64,000 bases of DNA, taken from NCBI GenBank assembly GCA_050847315.1, contig CP193791.1, one strand, 5' to 3'. A program made the translations under genes and the position numbers. Positions 42,517-51,791 of this stretch are shown piece by piece (position 1 is the stretch's first letter; the number at the start of each line of letters is the position of its first letter). The notes under the pieces are model-generated. The model was not told the origin of the DNA and made no database searches. It saw only the letters and a list, made by a program, of their open reading frames with translations. The DNA is from Cedecea sp000277545. GTDB lineage: Bacteria; Pseudomonadota; Gammaproteobacteria; Enterobacterales; Enterobacteriaceae.

Positions 42517-44079
42517 ATGGAACTGTTAATGGACCCGCAAATATGGGCCGGTTTACTCACGCTTGTTGTGCTGGAAATCGTACTGGGTATTGATAACCTG
42601 GTGTTTATCGCCATTCTTGCGGATAAGCTTCCGCCTAAGCAGCGGGATAAGGCTCGATTGATTGGCCTGTCGTTGGCGCTGATTATGCGCCTGGCACTGC
42701 TGTCGCTGATTTCATGGCTGGTCACGCTAACTGCGCCGCTGTTCAGCATCGCGGATTTCACCTTCTCAGGCCGTGACCTGATTATGCTGGTGGGCGGTAT
42801 CTTCCTGCTGTTTAAAGCGACCACGGAACTGCACGAACGCCTTGAAAACCGTCAGCATGATGACGGCCACGGTAAGGGCTATGCCAGCTTCTGGGTGGTG
42901 GTGCTGCAGATTGTGGTGCTGGATGCCGTCTTCTCGCTGGATGCGGTGATTACCGCCGTGGGGATGGTCAACCATCTGCCGGTGATGATGGCTGCGGTCA
43001 TCATTGCGATGGGCGTCATGCTGCTTGCCTCCAAACCGCTAACCAACTTTGTTAACCAACATCCGACGGTGGTGGTGCTCTGCCTGAGCTTCCTGTTGAT
43101 GATTGGTTTGAGTCTGGTGGCAGAAGGCTTTGGTTTCCACATTCCAAAAGGCTACCTGTACGCGGCCATTGGTTTCTCGATCATCATCGAGCTGTTTAAC
43201 CAGATCGCGCGTCGTAACTTTATTCGTCATCAGTCGCGCCAGCCTCTGCGAGCGCGTACTGCCGATGCGATTCTGCGCATGATGAGTGGTAAGCGTCAGG
43301 AACGTGTACAAAGCAGCGAAGACAGCAAAGCCATGACGCCAATTGAGGCGGAATCCTTTGCGGAAGAAGAACGCTATATGATTAACGGCGTGTTGACGCT
43401 GGCTTCGCGCTCATTGCGCAGCATTATGACACCGCGTGGTGAGATTTCGTGGGTTGATGCGATGAAGAGCGTGCCGGAGATCCGCGAACAGCTGCTTGCC
43501 TCTCCGCACAGTTTGTTCCCGGTGTGCCGGGGCGAACTGGATGAAATTATTGGCGTAGTACGAGCGAAAGAGCTGCTGGTTGCCCTGGACGAAGGCGTTG
43601 ACGTGGCGGCGATTGCCGCGCAGTCACCGGCGATTGTTGTGCCGGAAACGCTGGACCCAATCAACCTGCTTGGCGTACTGCGTCGTGCTCGCGGCAGCTT
43701 CGTTATCGTTAACAACGAATTTGGCGTGGTGCAGGGCCTGGTCACGCCGCTGGACGTGCTGGAAGCGATTGCCGGTGAATTCCCGGATGCGGATGAAACG
43801 CCTGAAATCGTTCGTGACGGTGACGGCTGGCTGGTGAAAGGCTCAACGGACCTGCATGCGCTGCAGCAGCGCCTGGACATCCATCGCCTGGTGCACAGCG
43901 AAGAAGATATTGCTTCTATCGCCGGCCTGGTGATTGCGGTGAATGGTCATATTCCTAAAGTCGGGGACGTGATCGAAGTCGCGCCGCTGCGTATTCAGAT
44001 AGTCGAAGCCAACGATTATCGCGTCGATTTAGTTCGTGTGGAAAAAGAACGCTCTCCACACGAGGACGAAGAAGAGTAA
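42517..44079 (+). CDS. yoaE: TerC-family membrane protein with CBS and CorC domains
   Basis: Predicted metal-ion exporter or regulator of unknown specificity. The N-terminal TerC part (about residues 1-240) has seven helices with the acidic motifs VLEIVLGIDNLVFIA and VVLDAVFSLDAVITAVG; it is followed by a pair of CBS domains (SLRSIMTPRGEISWVD onward) and a C-terminal CorC/HlyC domain. 520 residues against 518 in E. coli. GGGAG lies 6 nt before ATG. Convergent with pdeD, stop codons 1 nt apart. Confidence 0.96.
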   Translation: MELLMDPQIWAGLLTLVVLEIVLGIDNLVFIAILADKLPPKQRDKARLIGLSLALIMRLALLSLISWLVTLTAPLFSIADFTFSGRDLIMLVGGIFLLFKATTELHERLENRQHDDGHGKGYASFWVVVLQIVVLDAVFSLDAVITAVGMVNHLPVMMAAVIIAMGVMLLASKPLTNFVNQHPTVVVLCLSFLLMIGLSLVAEGFGFHIPKGYLYAAIGFSIIIELFNQIARRNFIRHQSRQPLRARTADAILRMMSGKRQERVQSSEDSKAMTPIEAESFAEEERYMINGVLTLASRSLRSIMTPRGEISWVDAMKSVPEIREQLLASPHSLFPVCRGELDEIIGVVRAKELLVALDEGVDVAAIAAQSPAIVVPETLDPINLLGVLRRARGSFVIVNNEFGVVQGLVTPLDVLEAIAGEFPDADETPEIVRDGDGWLVKGSTDLHALQQRLDIHRLVHSEEDIASIAGLVIAVNGHIPKVGDVIEVAPLRIQIVEANDYRVDLVRVEKERSPHEDEEE

Positions 44080-44080
44080 G

Positions 44081-45679
44081 TCAGCGCATAGGGAAGGCCG
44101 GGATAGCCCGGTCTTCATGGCGAGGGGGCGGCGGCGTGTTGCCCTCGAGCCAGTGAGAGAAATCTCTCAGCGGCATAGGTTTGGCGTACAAAAAGCCCTG
44201 CAGCACATCGACACCGTTACGACGTAAATATTCTGCCTGCTCTTGCGTTTCCACCCCTTCAGCCACCAAATCGATCCCCAGCCTTTGCCCAAGGGCGATA
44301 ATAATGTCTGTCACCGTCGAGTTCACCGCATCAGTCCCGATGGCGGCGGTGAAGGATTTATCGATTTTCAGCACATTGGGATTCAGCGTTTCAAGATAAG
44401 CCAGCGAGCTGTGGCCGGTGCCGAAATCATCAATAGCGAGGTCGATACCGAGCCTGTGTAGCTCCTGAACGACGCCGTGATCCATTGGGGGCAGGGCATT
44501 TCGTTCGGTGAGTTCCAGCGTTAACTTTTGCTTAGGCGTGGCCGGGAACCAATAACGTTTCAGGTCTCGAATAATTGCGCCGTCGTGGAAGTGGCTGGGG
44601 GCAACGTTAAGGCCGATATGAAACCCGGGCGTTTTGGGGAAGATCTCCAGGTGACGCACGGTTTCATCCAGCACAAAGCGCGTGAGTGGCGCAATTTGCT
44701 GCTGCTGTTCCGCGAGGGGGATAAACACTTCAGGCGAAATCCAGCCCTGTCTTGGGTTATTCCAGCGCAGCAGCAGCTCTACGCCAACGCACTCTAAGTT
44801 TCGGGCGCTGACCAGCGGCTGGCAGAAGACTTCAAATTCCCGGGCGGCGAGGCCGAGGTTAATCTCCCAGGAAAAGCTCATTCGGTTGGCGGTCGCAAGC
44901 CAGGCAATATAGCCCACCAGCAGGCTGAGTAATAAAGCCAGTGGAAGCTGGGCCGGTAAATTTTGCAGCGTTAACTGGTCGGCAGAAGGGCCAATGGCAG
45001 TAATAGAATAAGGGTAAAGCTTAGATACTGTCTGTATAGATACATCATCTCCGTTTGTTTCTATCTTCCCCAGCAGACCGGCACCGTATTCAAGATGATC
45101 GTCGCCGACGTTCAGTACCGCTCGCGTTACCCAGGGATGCTCCGGCTTAAGCAGTAGGCTGGTTAACATCTGAATATTAATAATCTGCATGACGCCATCG
45201 TGTGGCTGCCCCTGTAGCGGTCGCCAGAAAATCAGCACCGGTGTGCCTTTTAACAATGAGCTGTCGCGGGATAAAAACAGCAGCGGCTCGTCTGAAGGCA
45301 GGCGAGTATGGAGCTGATGAATACCCATGTTGCGGCTGCCGTAAATACTGGAGCAGTACAGCACGCCATCTTTGATTAAACCAATGGCGCGTACCGTTTG
45401 CATTTTGGCGGCGTGTTCACGAATTTTTAATTGGGCGTCGTCGCAGGAGGTCCCGATAAGCTGCATAATATCGTCGCTGACCGTATTCAGCGGAGCGAGG
45501 AGAGTATCGAGTGTGGTAATGATTCGCTGATTAAACTGGACGACGCGTTGTTCGTTAAGATTTCGCTCCACCGCATATCTGACGCTAAGCGTAACGATTA
45601 AAACTAAAATGGCGAGTACAGCGCAGACAATAACTCGCCTGCGGCGATAGTCAGAAATAATCCGCTGTGCCGTTTGCAT
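44081..45679 (-). CDS. pdeD: Cyclic-di-GMP phosphodiesterase with CSS sensor domain
   Basis: Inner-membrane enzyme that hydrolyses c-di-GMP to pGpG. Two membrane helices (about 19-38 and 235-255) flank a periplasmic CSS domain with TSCDDAQ and YCSSIYGSRN, whose cysteines respond to disulfide state in related proteins. The EAL domain has ELLLRWN in place of EALLRW, and retains IDDFGTGHSSLAYL and VAEGVETQEQ. The start MQTAQRIISDYR gives 532 residues, the same as E. coli PdeD (YoaD). Confidence 0.96.
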   Translation of the reverse strand: MQTAQRIISDYRRRRVIVCAVLAILVLIVTLSVRYAVERNLNEQRVVQFNQRIITTLDTLLAPLNTVSDDIMQLIGTSCDDAQLKIREHAAKMQTVRAIGLIKDGVLYCSSIYGSRNMGIHQLHTRLPSDEPLLFLSRDSSLLKGTPVLIFWRPLQGQPHDGVMQIINIQMLTSLLLKPEHPWVTRAVLNVGDDHLEYGAGLLGKIETNGDDVSIQTVSKLYPYSITAIGPSADQLTLQNLPAQLPLALLLSLLVGYIAWLATANRMSFSWEINLGLAAREFEVFCQPLVSARNLECVGVELLLRWNNPRQGWISPEVFIPLAEQQQQIAPLTRFVLDETVRHLEIFPKTPGFHIGLNVAPSHFHDGAIIRDLKRYWFPATPKQKLTLELTERNALPPMDHGVVQELHRLGIDLAIDDFGTGHSSLAYLETLNPNVLKIDKSFTAAIGTDAVNSTVTDIIIALGQRLGIDLVAEGVETQEQAEYLRRNGVDVLQGFLYAKPMPLRDFSHWLEGNTPPPPRHEDRAIPAFPMR

Positions 45680-45777
45680 CCCTGTTTCCCTGTTTCTCGC
45701 CGCAAACAATGAGGCGTAACGTTATCATCAAAGTGTAGCGGGATATCAGAGCGCGAAAAAAATAAAAAAAGATAAGA

Positions 45778-45803
45778 TAAAAAAACACCGCATAAGCGGT
45801 GTT
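45778..45803 (-). terminator. Terminator downstream of the nitrilase-like gene
   Basis: AACACCGC / GCGGTGTT stem with a 4-nt loop; on the minus strand seven T follow. It protects the pdeD promoter region from read-through. Confidence 0.88.
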
Positions 45804-45879
45804 CTATATTATTCATGTCGCTGACGTCAGCTCTTACGAGACGGAGTATTGGTCTCCTTTTCCCCTCTTACTTGGCAAC

Positions 45880-46893
45880 CTATTCAGCCTTATTCCCGGC
45901 CTTGCTTCGATGGTCACCGCTAAAACCGGGTACATCTTCAGAAAATCGCGCACTCCTCGCATCTCGCTCGTAGCCCTGTGATTCGCCCAGGACACCATAC
46001 AGCTCAGGCCGACGGCCGTGAATCCACCTGCGGCCGGTAGACATCGGCAGCAACTCCAGATCGAGGTCGGCGTACACGATCGTATCCTCAAAGGAGCCCG
46101 TTTCGGTAACGATCCTGCCGTAGGGATCAATAACCATGGCATTTCCTGTCCGAACCTCTCCGTTATCCAGGCCGACGCCATTACTGAACAGAATGAAAAA
46201 GCCATTATCATGCGCGCGAGAAGGTAGCCAGCGCATCAGCCAGCCCCGGCCGCTGTCCCCGCGCAAGGCTTCCTCCAGCGTTTGCGGGTCGTTATGTCTG
46301 TTTTCCCAGAGGCTGGGGGAAATAGGTTTCATGCCGAAGGGACTTCGTGAATGGGTTCCTCCAGTCTGGTGTGGAGCGATAAGAACATCGGCGCCCAACA
46401 AGGCCGTAATGCGCGCATTTTCCACGAGATTATTATCCCAGCAGATAAGCACCCCGACACGCACTCCCCACGGCGTGTCAAAAACAGTAAAACTGTTGCC
46501 GGAGGAAATATCAGGGTGTTCAAACGCGTGGAGCTTCCTGTGCACATGCCGCGTGCCGTCCGGCATGCAGACGGCGTAGGCATTATACAGGCGTTCGTCG
46601 CTGCTCTTTTCAATGAACCCGGCGCCAATAGCCATCTGGTATTTTTCTGCAAGCGCGGCGATCCGGGCTAATGATGCGCTCTCGTCAGCCCGCTCAGACA
46701 ACGCATTCAGCGCCTGACGGCTGAGGTCCGGCACATGCCAGTATCCGGTAATGCACATTTCAGGGAAGGCCAGAATCTTTACCTCCTCCTGGGCGGCCTG
46801 AATAATAAATTTTTCCATCACCGATAAATTGTACTGTTTATCTCCCGCCCGGTGGCAGAACTGCACTGTGGCAGTTCGAATAGTGGTATCCAT
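45880..46893 (-). CDS. Nitrilase-superfamily amidohydrolase
   Basis: Carbon-nitrogen hydrolase of 337 residues with an intact triad: Glu45 (AFPEMCITGY), Lys120 (HRKLHAF) and Cys151 (GVLICWDNNL). It resembles amidase and N-carbamoyl hydrolase branches; the substrate cannot be predicted. The start MDTTIRTAT follows AAGGAGC closely; a GTG/ATG extension upstream is not credible because it runs into the LysR promoter. Divergent from a LysR regulator over 95 bp, a classic arrangement for regulator and target. No K-12 counterpart between sdaA and pdeD. Confidence 0.9.
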   Translation of the reverse strand: MDTTIRTATVQFCHRAGDKQYNLSVMEKFIIQAAQEEVKILAFPEMCITGYWHVPDLSRQALNALSERADESASLARIAALAEKYQMAIGAGFIEKSSDERLYNAYAVCMPDGTRHVHRKLHAFEHPDISSGNSFTVFDTPWGVRVGVLICWDNNLVENARITALLGADVLIAPHQTGGTHSRSPFGMKPISPSLWENRHNDPQTLEEALRGDSGRGWLMRWLPSRAHDNGFFILFSNGVGLDNGEVRTGNAMVIDPYGRIVTETGSFEDTIVYADLDLELLPMSTGRRWIHGRRPELYGVLGESQGYERDARSARFSEDVPGFSGDHRSKAGNKAE

Positions 46894-46988
46894 TTTGCGC
46901 TCCTTATTCAACGATTCGGAGGCTATTCCATCAGAGAGCATGTTCGCGTGTATAATCACGATTTCGCCCCATACGATAACCAGACGGA

Positions 46989-47849
46989 ATGGATATAAAA
47001 CTGCTGCGCGCTTTCGTTACCCTCTCACAGTCAGGGTCGTATCATTCAGCCGCTGAAAAACTGTGCGTCACGCAACCTGCACTGACCAAACAAATCCAGA
47101 CGCTGGAGTTTCTTTCCGGCATCACGCTATTTCAGCGAGGTCGCCACGGGGCAAGGCTGACCGTGGCAGGAGAACTGCTGCTCCCAGGAGCCGCTGCGGT
47201 ACTCGAACGCCACGATCTTTTCTGTTCCGAAGTGGCCGATATTCAGAAAGGGCGGGCGGGGAAACTGACCATGGGCTTTGGGATCTCGTCCTTCCAGTTG
47301 GCCCCTCGGCAGGTGGCCGTTTTTCGCAGCCAGTTTCCAGATGTGCAGGTATCCCTGAATGATATGTCCTCTGCAGAACAGTTTCGGCAGCTAATGGAGG
47401 GCAGTCTTCAGGTTGGGTTTGTGCGATTGCCTGCGCCTGCACAGCTGGAAAGTCGAATCCTGGCGGAAGAGCGGCTGGTTCTTGCCGTGGCTCAGGCGCC
47501 TAATACGGAAACAGCTGCGGCAACAGAGTTGCTGCAAATGAGCCAACTGCTGCAGCTATCCCGCAGTCGGGGAGAAGGGCTGTCGGCACAGGCAGCGCGT
47601 TTTCTCTCAGGCAATAATCTCGCTCCCCGTACCGTTTCAGCGGCAGATGATATTCAGACTTTGCTGGCGCTGGTTGCCGCCGGAGAGGGCGTGTCATTAC
47701 TGCCGGCGGGGGTAAGCCATATTCTGCCAGCCGGAGTCAGGCTTGTGGCACTTGAAGGTGAAGATACCACCTGGCAAACGGGCATAGCCTGGAATGCTCA
47801 GTTAAACGATCCTGTGCGAGATCGCTTCCTGCAGATGGTGACCGGCTAA
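46989..47849 (+). CDS. LysR-type transcriptional regulator
   Basis: 286 residues with an N-terminal winged helix-turn-helix (LLRAFVTLSQSGSYHSAAEK then LCVTQPALTKQIQTLE, residues about 4-45) and a periplasmic-binding-like effector domain. A TATAAT -10 (46952-46957) lies 31 bp upstream of the ATG, within the intergenic region shared with the divergent amidohydrolase gene, which it probably controls. The co-inducer is unknown. Accessory relative to K-12. Confidence 0.92.
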   Translation: MDIKLLRAFVTLSQSGSYHSAAEKLCVTQPALTKQIQTLEFLSGITLFQRGRHGARLTVAGELLLPGAAAVLERHDLFCSEVADIQKGRAGKLTMGFGISSFQLAPRQVAVFRSQFPDVQVSLNDMSSAEQFRQLMEGSLQVGFVRLPAPAQLESRILAEERLVLAVAQAPNTETAAATELLQMSQLLQLSRSRGEGLSAQAARFLSGNNLAPRTVSAADDIQTLLALVAAGEGVSLLPAGVSHILPAGVRLVALEGEDTTWQTGIAWNAQLNDPVRDRFLQMVTG

Positions 47850-47907
47850 TTGAATTTTAGATATTGAATGTCGGGGAAAGAACAAGCGGATGCTCAGTAA
47901 AACGATG

Positions 47908-47946
47908 TGAGCGGGAAATACCTTACGGTACTCCCCGCTCATTTTA
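47908..47946 (+). terminator. Terminator of the LysR gene
   Basis: TGAGCGGG / CCCGCTCA stem with a 19-nt loop, then TTTTAT. Confidence 0.7.
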
Positions 47947-47951
47947 TAACG

Positions 47952-47978
47952 AACGCGGCTTATCGTTTAAGCCGCGTT
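47952..47978. terminator. Hairpin between LysR gene and sdaA
   Basis: Perfect 11-bp stem AACGCGGCTTA / TAAGCCGCGTT with a 5-nt loop. It lies just downstream of the sdaA stop; neither side has a long T run, so termination strength is uncertain. Confidence 0.65.
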
Positions 47979-47991
47979 TCTTGGTTACGGC

Positions 47992-49356
47992 TTAATCGCA
48001 CTGAACCTTAATGGCCAGCCCGCCTCGCGATGTTTCGCGGTATTTGGCGTTCATGTCTTTACCGGTTTCGTACATGGTCTCAATGACCTTATCGAGCGAA
48101 ACGCGCGGGGCGCTGGTACGACGCATCGCCATACGGGTGGCGTTGATAGCCTTCACCGAGGCAATCGCATTCCGCTCGATACATGGCACCTGTACCTGGC
48201 CGGCGACCGGGTCACAGGTCAGGCCGAGGTTATGTTCCATACCGATTTCCGCCGCAACGCAAACCTGTTCCGGGCTTGCGCCCAGAATTTCAGCCAGGCC
48301 CGCCGCCGCCATCGAACAGGCAACGCCGACTTCACCCTGGCAGCCTACTTCAGCGCCAGAAATAGAGGCGTTCATTTTGTACAGCACGCCGATAGCGCCG
48401 GAGGCCAGGAAGTAGCGAATCCAGGTGTCCGGCGTGACCGGCTCGATAAAGTGGTCGTAGTAGGCCAGCACCGCAGGCACGATCCCGCAGGCGCCGTTGG
48501 TTGGCGCGGTCACAACGCGGCCACCCGCGGCGTTCTCTTCGTTCACCGCCAGGGCAAACATGTTCACCCAGTCAACCACGTTCATTGGATCGTTGGACAG
48601 CTTGTCGCTGGACACCAGCATCCGGCGCAGGGCAGAGGCGCGGCGCGGCACGCGCAGCGGGCCAGGCAGCACGCCTTCGGTATTCATCCCGCGATCGATA
48701 CAGGCGCGCATGGTTTGCCAGATATTAGCGAAGTACTCTTCGATTTCCTCGCGGCTGTGCAGCGCCAGTTCGTTCTGCATTACCATGCCGGATACGGAAA
48801 GCCCGGTGTCCTTGCAGTGCTGCAGCATTTCCTGTGCGGAATGGAATGGATAAGGCACGGTGACTTCGCTGGCCGCATCTTTACCAAAGTGTTCTTCGTC
48901 GACGATGAAGCCGCCGCCGATGGAATAATAGGTTTTGCTGTAGATCTCTTTGTCGCCGTTATAGGCGTGGATCTGCATGCCGTTTTCATGCAGCGGCAGG
49001 TTGTCGCTGCGAAAACGCATGCCGTTATCCTGCGGGAAATCGACCTCATGACGACCCTGAGCAATTAGCAGACGACCGCGAGTTTCCACGTCGCGAATAA
49101 AAGCCGGAATAGCGTCGATATCGACGTTATCAGGCTGGTTGCCGGCCAGTCCCATAATAATCGCGATATCGGTGTGGTGGCCTTTCCCCGTCAGGGAAAG
49201 AGAACCGTAAACGTCCACCGCGATGCGGGTGGTACTGTCCAGCAGTCCCTGTTCGATCAGTGCGTCGACAAACTGTTTCCCGGCCTTCATTGGCCCGACG
49301 GTATGGGAGCTGGAAGGCCCGATGCCGACTTTGAACATGTCGAATATGCTAATCAC
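47992..49356 (-). CDS. sdaA: L-serine ammonia-lyase 1
   Basis: Deaminates L-serine to pyruvate and ammonia using an oxygen-labile [4Fe-4S] cluster. The start is GTG (MISIFDMFKVG), 8 nt after GAGGAG, giving 454 residues as in E. coli; an ATG upstream would precede that ribosome site. Visible are KVGIGPSSSHTVGPMKAGK at the N-terminus, GRVVTAPTNGACGIVPAVL and the cluster cysteines in GCQGEVGVACSMA and LTCDPVAGQVQVPCIERNA. In E. coli it is controlled by Lrp; no site is assigned here. Confidence 0.97.
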   Translation of the reverse strand: MISIFDMFKVGIGPSSSHTVGPMKAGKQFVDALIEQGLLDSTTRIAVDVYGSLSLTGKGHHTDIAIIMGLAGNQPDNVDIDAIPAFIRDVETRGRLLIAQGRHEVDFPQDNGMRFRSDNLPLHENGMQIHAYNGDKEIYSKTYYSIGGGFIVDEEHFGKDAASEVTVPYPFHSAQEMLQHCKDTGLSVSGMVMQNELALHSREEIEEYFANIWQTMRACIDRGMNTEGVLPGPLRVPRRASALRRMLVSSDKLSNDPMNVVDWVNMFALAVNEENAAGGRVVTAPTNGACGIVPAVLAYYDHFIEPVTPDTWIRYFLASGAIGVLYKMNASISGAEVGCQGEVGVACSMAAAGLAEILGASPEQVCVAAEIGMEHNLGLTCDPVAGQVQVPCIERNAIASVKAINATRMAMRRTSAPRVSLDKVIETMYETGKDMNAKYRETSRGGLAIKVQCD

Positions 49357-49479
49357 TCTAAAACTCCTCTGATAGCACCCTGTTTCATGGAACATGATGC
49401 TTTGAAATGGCTAAGCGCTAGTTTAAAAATTTATTGGTTCCACCAGGAAACTATTCACATGAATTAAACTAATGCTTAA

Positions 49480-49511
49480 CCATAAATCACCTAATAGCAG
49501 ATGATTTATGG
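49480..49511. repeat. Inverted repeat between nudL and sdaA
   Basis: CCATAAATCA / TGATTTATGG, a perfect 10-bp pair around 12 nt. It is downstream of the nudL stop and about 124 bp upstream of the sdaA start, so it may end the pabB-nudL transcript or bind a regulator of sdaA. Confidence 0.45.
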
Positions 49512-49539
49512 TCTTTCTGTTGCTTAAATATAGCCATTT

Positions 49540-50136
49540 TCAGCGTTTTAAAGTGTCGCCTGGATCGCTATCTACCTGTAAAGAGAGTTCGCGAATAATC
49601 CCCGCCGTCATCCCCCAGACAAAATAGCGTTGATACCAGGAAAGCCAGACGCGATGCGCGTTGCCGCGGCGATGGATATCTAACGGATGGTAGCGCCCAA
49701 GGCTCAGCGCCTCGGCGAGCGGCATTTCAAATACCGCAGAAACTTCATCTTCACTGGCGCGCCAAGGCAAATCAGGGGGAATGATGCCGACAATCGGCGT
49801 GACCTGGAAACCCGTCACGCTGTCCACCGGTGGAAGCGTGCCGATAACCTCGACGGATTCTGGTGGAATGGCGACTTCTTCCTGGGCCTCCCGCAGCGCG
49901 GCGGCTATCAGCGAACTGTCGGTGTCGTCTACCGCTCCACCGGGGAAGGCCACCTGGCCTGCATGTTTGCGCAGCATCAGCGAGCGCTGGGTGAGTAAAA
50001 GCCCCGGCTGAGGGCGCCGCACAATGGGTACCAGCACCGCCGCCTGACGTTTGTTGCTGACCGGCCCGCTGTCTGCCGGGCGTAGCAGTTGAAACCGGGT
50101 AAGGAAATCATTCAGCGTCAGGGACGAACCAGACAT
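49540..50136 (-). CDS. nudL: NUDIX hydrolase NudL (putative CoA pyrophosphatase)
   Basis: Predicted to hydrolyse CoA or other nucleoside diphosphate derivatives with Mg2+ or Mn2+. The Nudix box is GGAVDDTDSSLIAAALREAQ followed by EEVAI (about residues 66-90), and the CoA-specific UPF0035 signature sits before it in LLTQRSLMLRKHAGQVAFPG. 198 residues against 192 in E. coli. It begins 3 nt after the pabB stop, so the two genes are translationally linked. Confidence 0.95.
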   Translation of the reverse strand: MSGSSLTLNDFLTRFQLLRPADSGPVSNKRQAAVLVPIVRRPQPGLLLTQRSLMLRKHAGQVAFPGGAVDDTDSSLIAAALREAQEEVAIPPESVEVIGTLPPVDSVTGFQVTPIVGIIPPDLPWRASEDEVSAVFEMPLAEALSLGRYHPLDIHRRGNAHRVWLSWYQRYFVWGMTAGIIRELSLQVDSDPGDTLKR

Positions 50137-50139
50137 GCA

Positions 50140-51507
50140 TTAATTCTCCAGTAAGGGCAGGATACGATTAACTTTATCAAAAGTTTCCTGATATTCCGCC
50201 GCCTCGTGACTGTCGGCAACGATCCCGCCGCCGGCAGAGCAATATAATTTTCCGCCTTCGGCAGTGAGCGTACGGATGGTGATGCTGGTATCCATTTTTC
50301 CGCAGAAGCTAATGTAGCCGATACTGCCACACCATGCGTTACGCCGTTGAGGCTCAAGCTCTTCAATAATTTCCATTGCCCGCACTTTGGGGGCACCGGT
50401 GATTGAACCTCCGGGGAAGGTGGCGCGCAGGAGATCGCAGGCGCTAAGCGTCTCAGGCAGCCTGGCGGTAATCGTGCTCACCAGGTGATGCACCGCAGGG
50501 AAAGGCTCCACCACAAACAGCTCTGGCACTTTGACGCTGCCCGGCACCGCAACGCGGCCAATGTCGTTGCGCAGCAAATCAACAATCATCAGATTTTCAG
50601 CGCGATCTTTTGGCGAGTTCGCCAGGCGTTCAGCTTGCGCTGCGTCGGCGTGCGGATCGGCAAGACGAGGCAGCGTGCCTTTAATCGGGCGGGTTTGAAT
50701 CTGCTTGTCTTCGAGCAGAACAAACCGCTCCGGGGAAAGGCTAAGAATACAGCTGTCCGGCAGCCGCAGAAAAGCGCTGAACGGCGCGCGGTTCGCCTGA
50801 TTCAGCGTTTCGAAAGCCTGCCATTCATCCCCTTCATAGCGGGCGTGGAACCGCTGAGCCAGGTTAACCTGGTAGCAGTCTCCGCTGCTGAGATAAGCCT
50901 GGATCTGGCGGAACTTCTCGCCGTACGTTTCGCGGGACATATTGGACTGCCACTGGCTGGTCAGCCGGAAAGGCTGAACATTTTGCCGGGGCGAGAGTGC
51001 ATTCAGCCAGGCCAGACGAGCTTCAATGTCTCCCCTGCAAACCAGCGTCAGACGCTGCAGATGATGGTCTGCAATCAGCGCCCAGTCATAAATGCCGACG
51101 GCCATGTCCGGCGTGGTTAAATCCTGTTCTGCCGTCGCGGGGATTTTCTCAAAGCGGCGGCCCAGATCGTAGCTAAATAGCCCCAGCGCGCCGCCGCAGA
51201 ACGGAATATCGCTAGTGGGCGTGGTGACAAGGCCACAGCTGTCCAGCGTTTGCTGTAACAGTTCAAGCGGGCATTCGTTGTGTTGTGATGAAAGCCCGTG
51301 GCGTTCAATCACGGTTTCCTGGCCGCGTGTGACCAGCGTTGCAAGCGGGCTGGCAACCATAATATCAAAACGGTTATGCGGATGGTCGGCAAAGCCAGAG
51401 TGAAGCAGCATGGCCCAGGGCTGAGTGGAAACCGAGCGGAAATAGTGCTGAACGGCATCGGCCTGCCAGCTGAGTTCGCGAAAAACGGGGGAGGTTGTAA
51501 CATTCAT
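50140..51507 (-). CDS. pabB: Aminodeoxychorismate synthase component I
   Basis: Converts chorismate and ammonia, supplied by PabA, to 4-amino-4-deoxychorismate for folate synthesis. The C-terminal chorismate-binding domain shows IQTRPIKGTLPR with the Lys that contacts chorismate, KDRAENLMIVDLLRNDIGRV, FPGGSITGAPKVRAMEII and CSAGGGIVADS. The start MNVTTSPVFRELSW gives 455 residues (453 in E. coli); the upstream ATG extension is unconserved. No strong ribosome site is visible. Divergent from yoaH over 62 bp. Confidence 0.97.
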   Translation of the reverse strand: MNVTTSPVFRELSWQADAVQHYFRSVSTQPWAMLLHSGFADHPHNRFDIMVASPLATLVTRGQETVIERHGLSSQHNECPLELLQQTLDSCGLVTTPTSDIPFCGGALGLFSYDLGRRFEKIPATAEQDLTTPDMAVGIYDWALIADHHLQRLTLVCRGDIEARLAWLNALSPRQNVQPFRLTSQWQSNMSRETYGEKFRQIQAYLSSGDCYQVNLAQRFHARYEGDEWQAFETLNQANRAPFSAFLRLPDSCILSLSPERFVLLEDKQIQTRPIKGTLPRLADPHADAAQAERLANSPKDRAENLMIVDLLRNDIGRVAVPGSVKVPELFVVEPFPAVHHLVSTITARLPETLSACDLLRATFPGGSITGAPKVRAMEIIEELEPQRRNAWCGSIGYISFCGKMDTSITIRTLTAEGGKLYCSAGGGIVADSHEAAEYQETFDKVNRILPLLEN

Positions 51508-51569
51508 CTTGGTAGCATCGTCAGGAGCAGAGTAAAATAGCGACTTCAGCACTGTAACAGGAGTTAAAC

Positions 51570-51770
51570 ATGATTTCAGGATTACCGGCGCTTAGCCACG
51601 AGCAGCAGCAGCAGGCCGTCGAGCGTATTCACGAACTGATGGCCGACGGCATGAGCAGCGGCGAAGCCATCGCCCTCGTAGCCAGTGAGATTCGTGCCTC
51701 GCATACCGGGGGTAACGTCGCCGTACGCTTTGAAGATGAAGACGGCGAAGAAGAAGACCCGCAGGACTAG
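51570..51770 (+). CDS. yoaH: UPF0181 protein YoaH
   Basis: Small acidic cytoplasmic protein of unknown function. 66 residues, against 59 in E. coli, the extra residues being a more acidic tail (FEDEDGEEEDPQD). The conserved block is GLPALSHEQQQQAVERIHEL followed by MSSGEAIALVA. CAGGAG precedes the ATG. No membrane segment or metal motif. Confidence 0.92.
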   Translation: MISGLPALSHEQQQQAVERIHELMADGMSSGEAIALVASEIRASHTGGNVAVRFEDEDGEEEDPQD

Positions 51771-51791
51771 GCGGGCCTTAGCGACTTAGCG

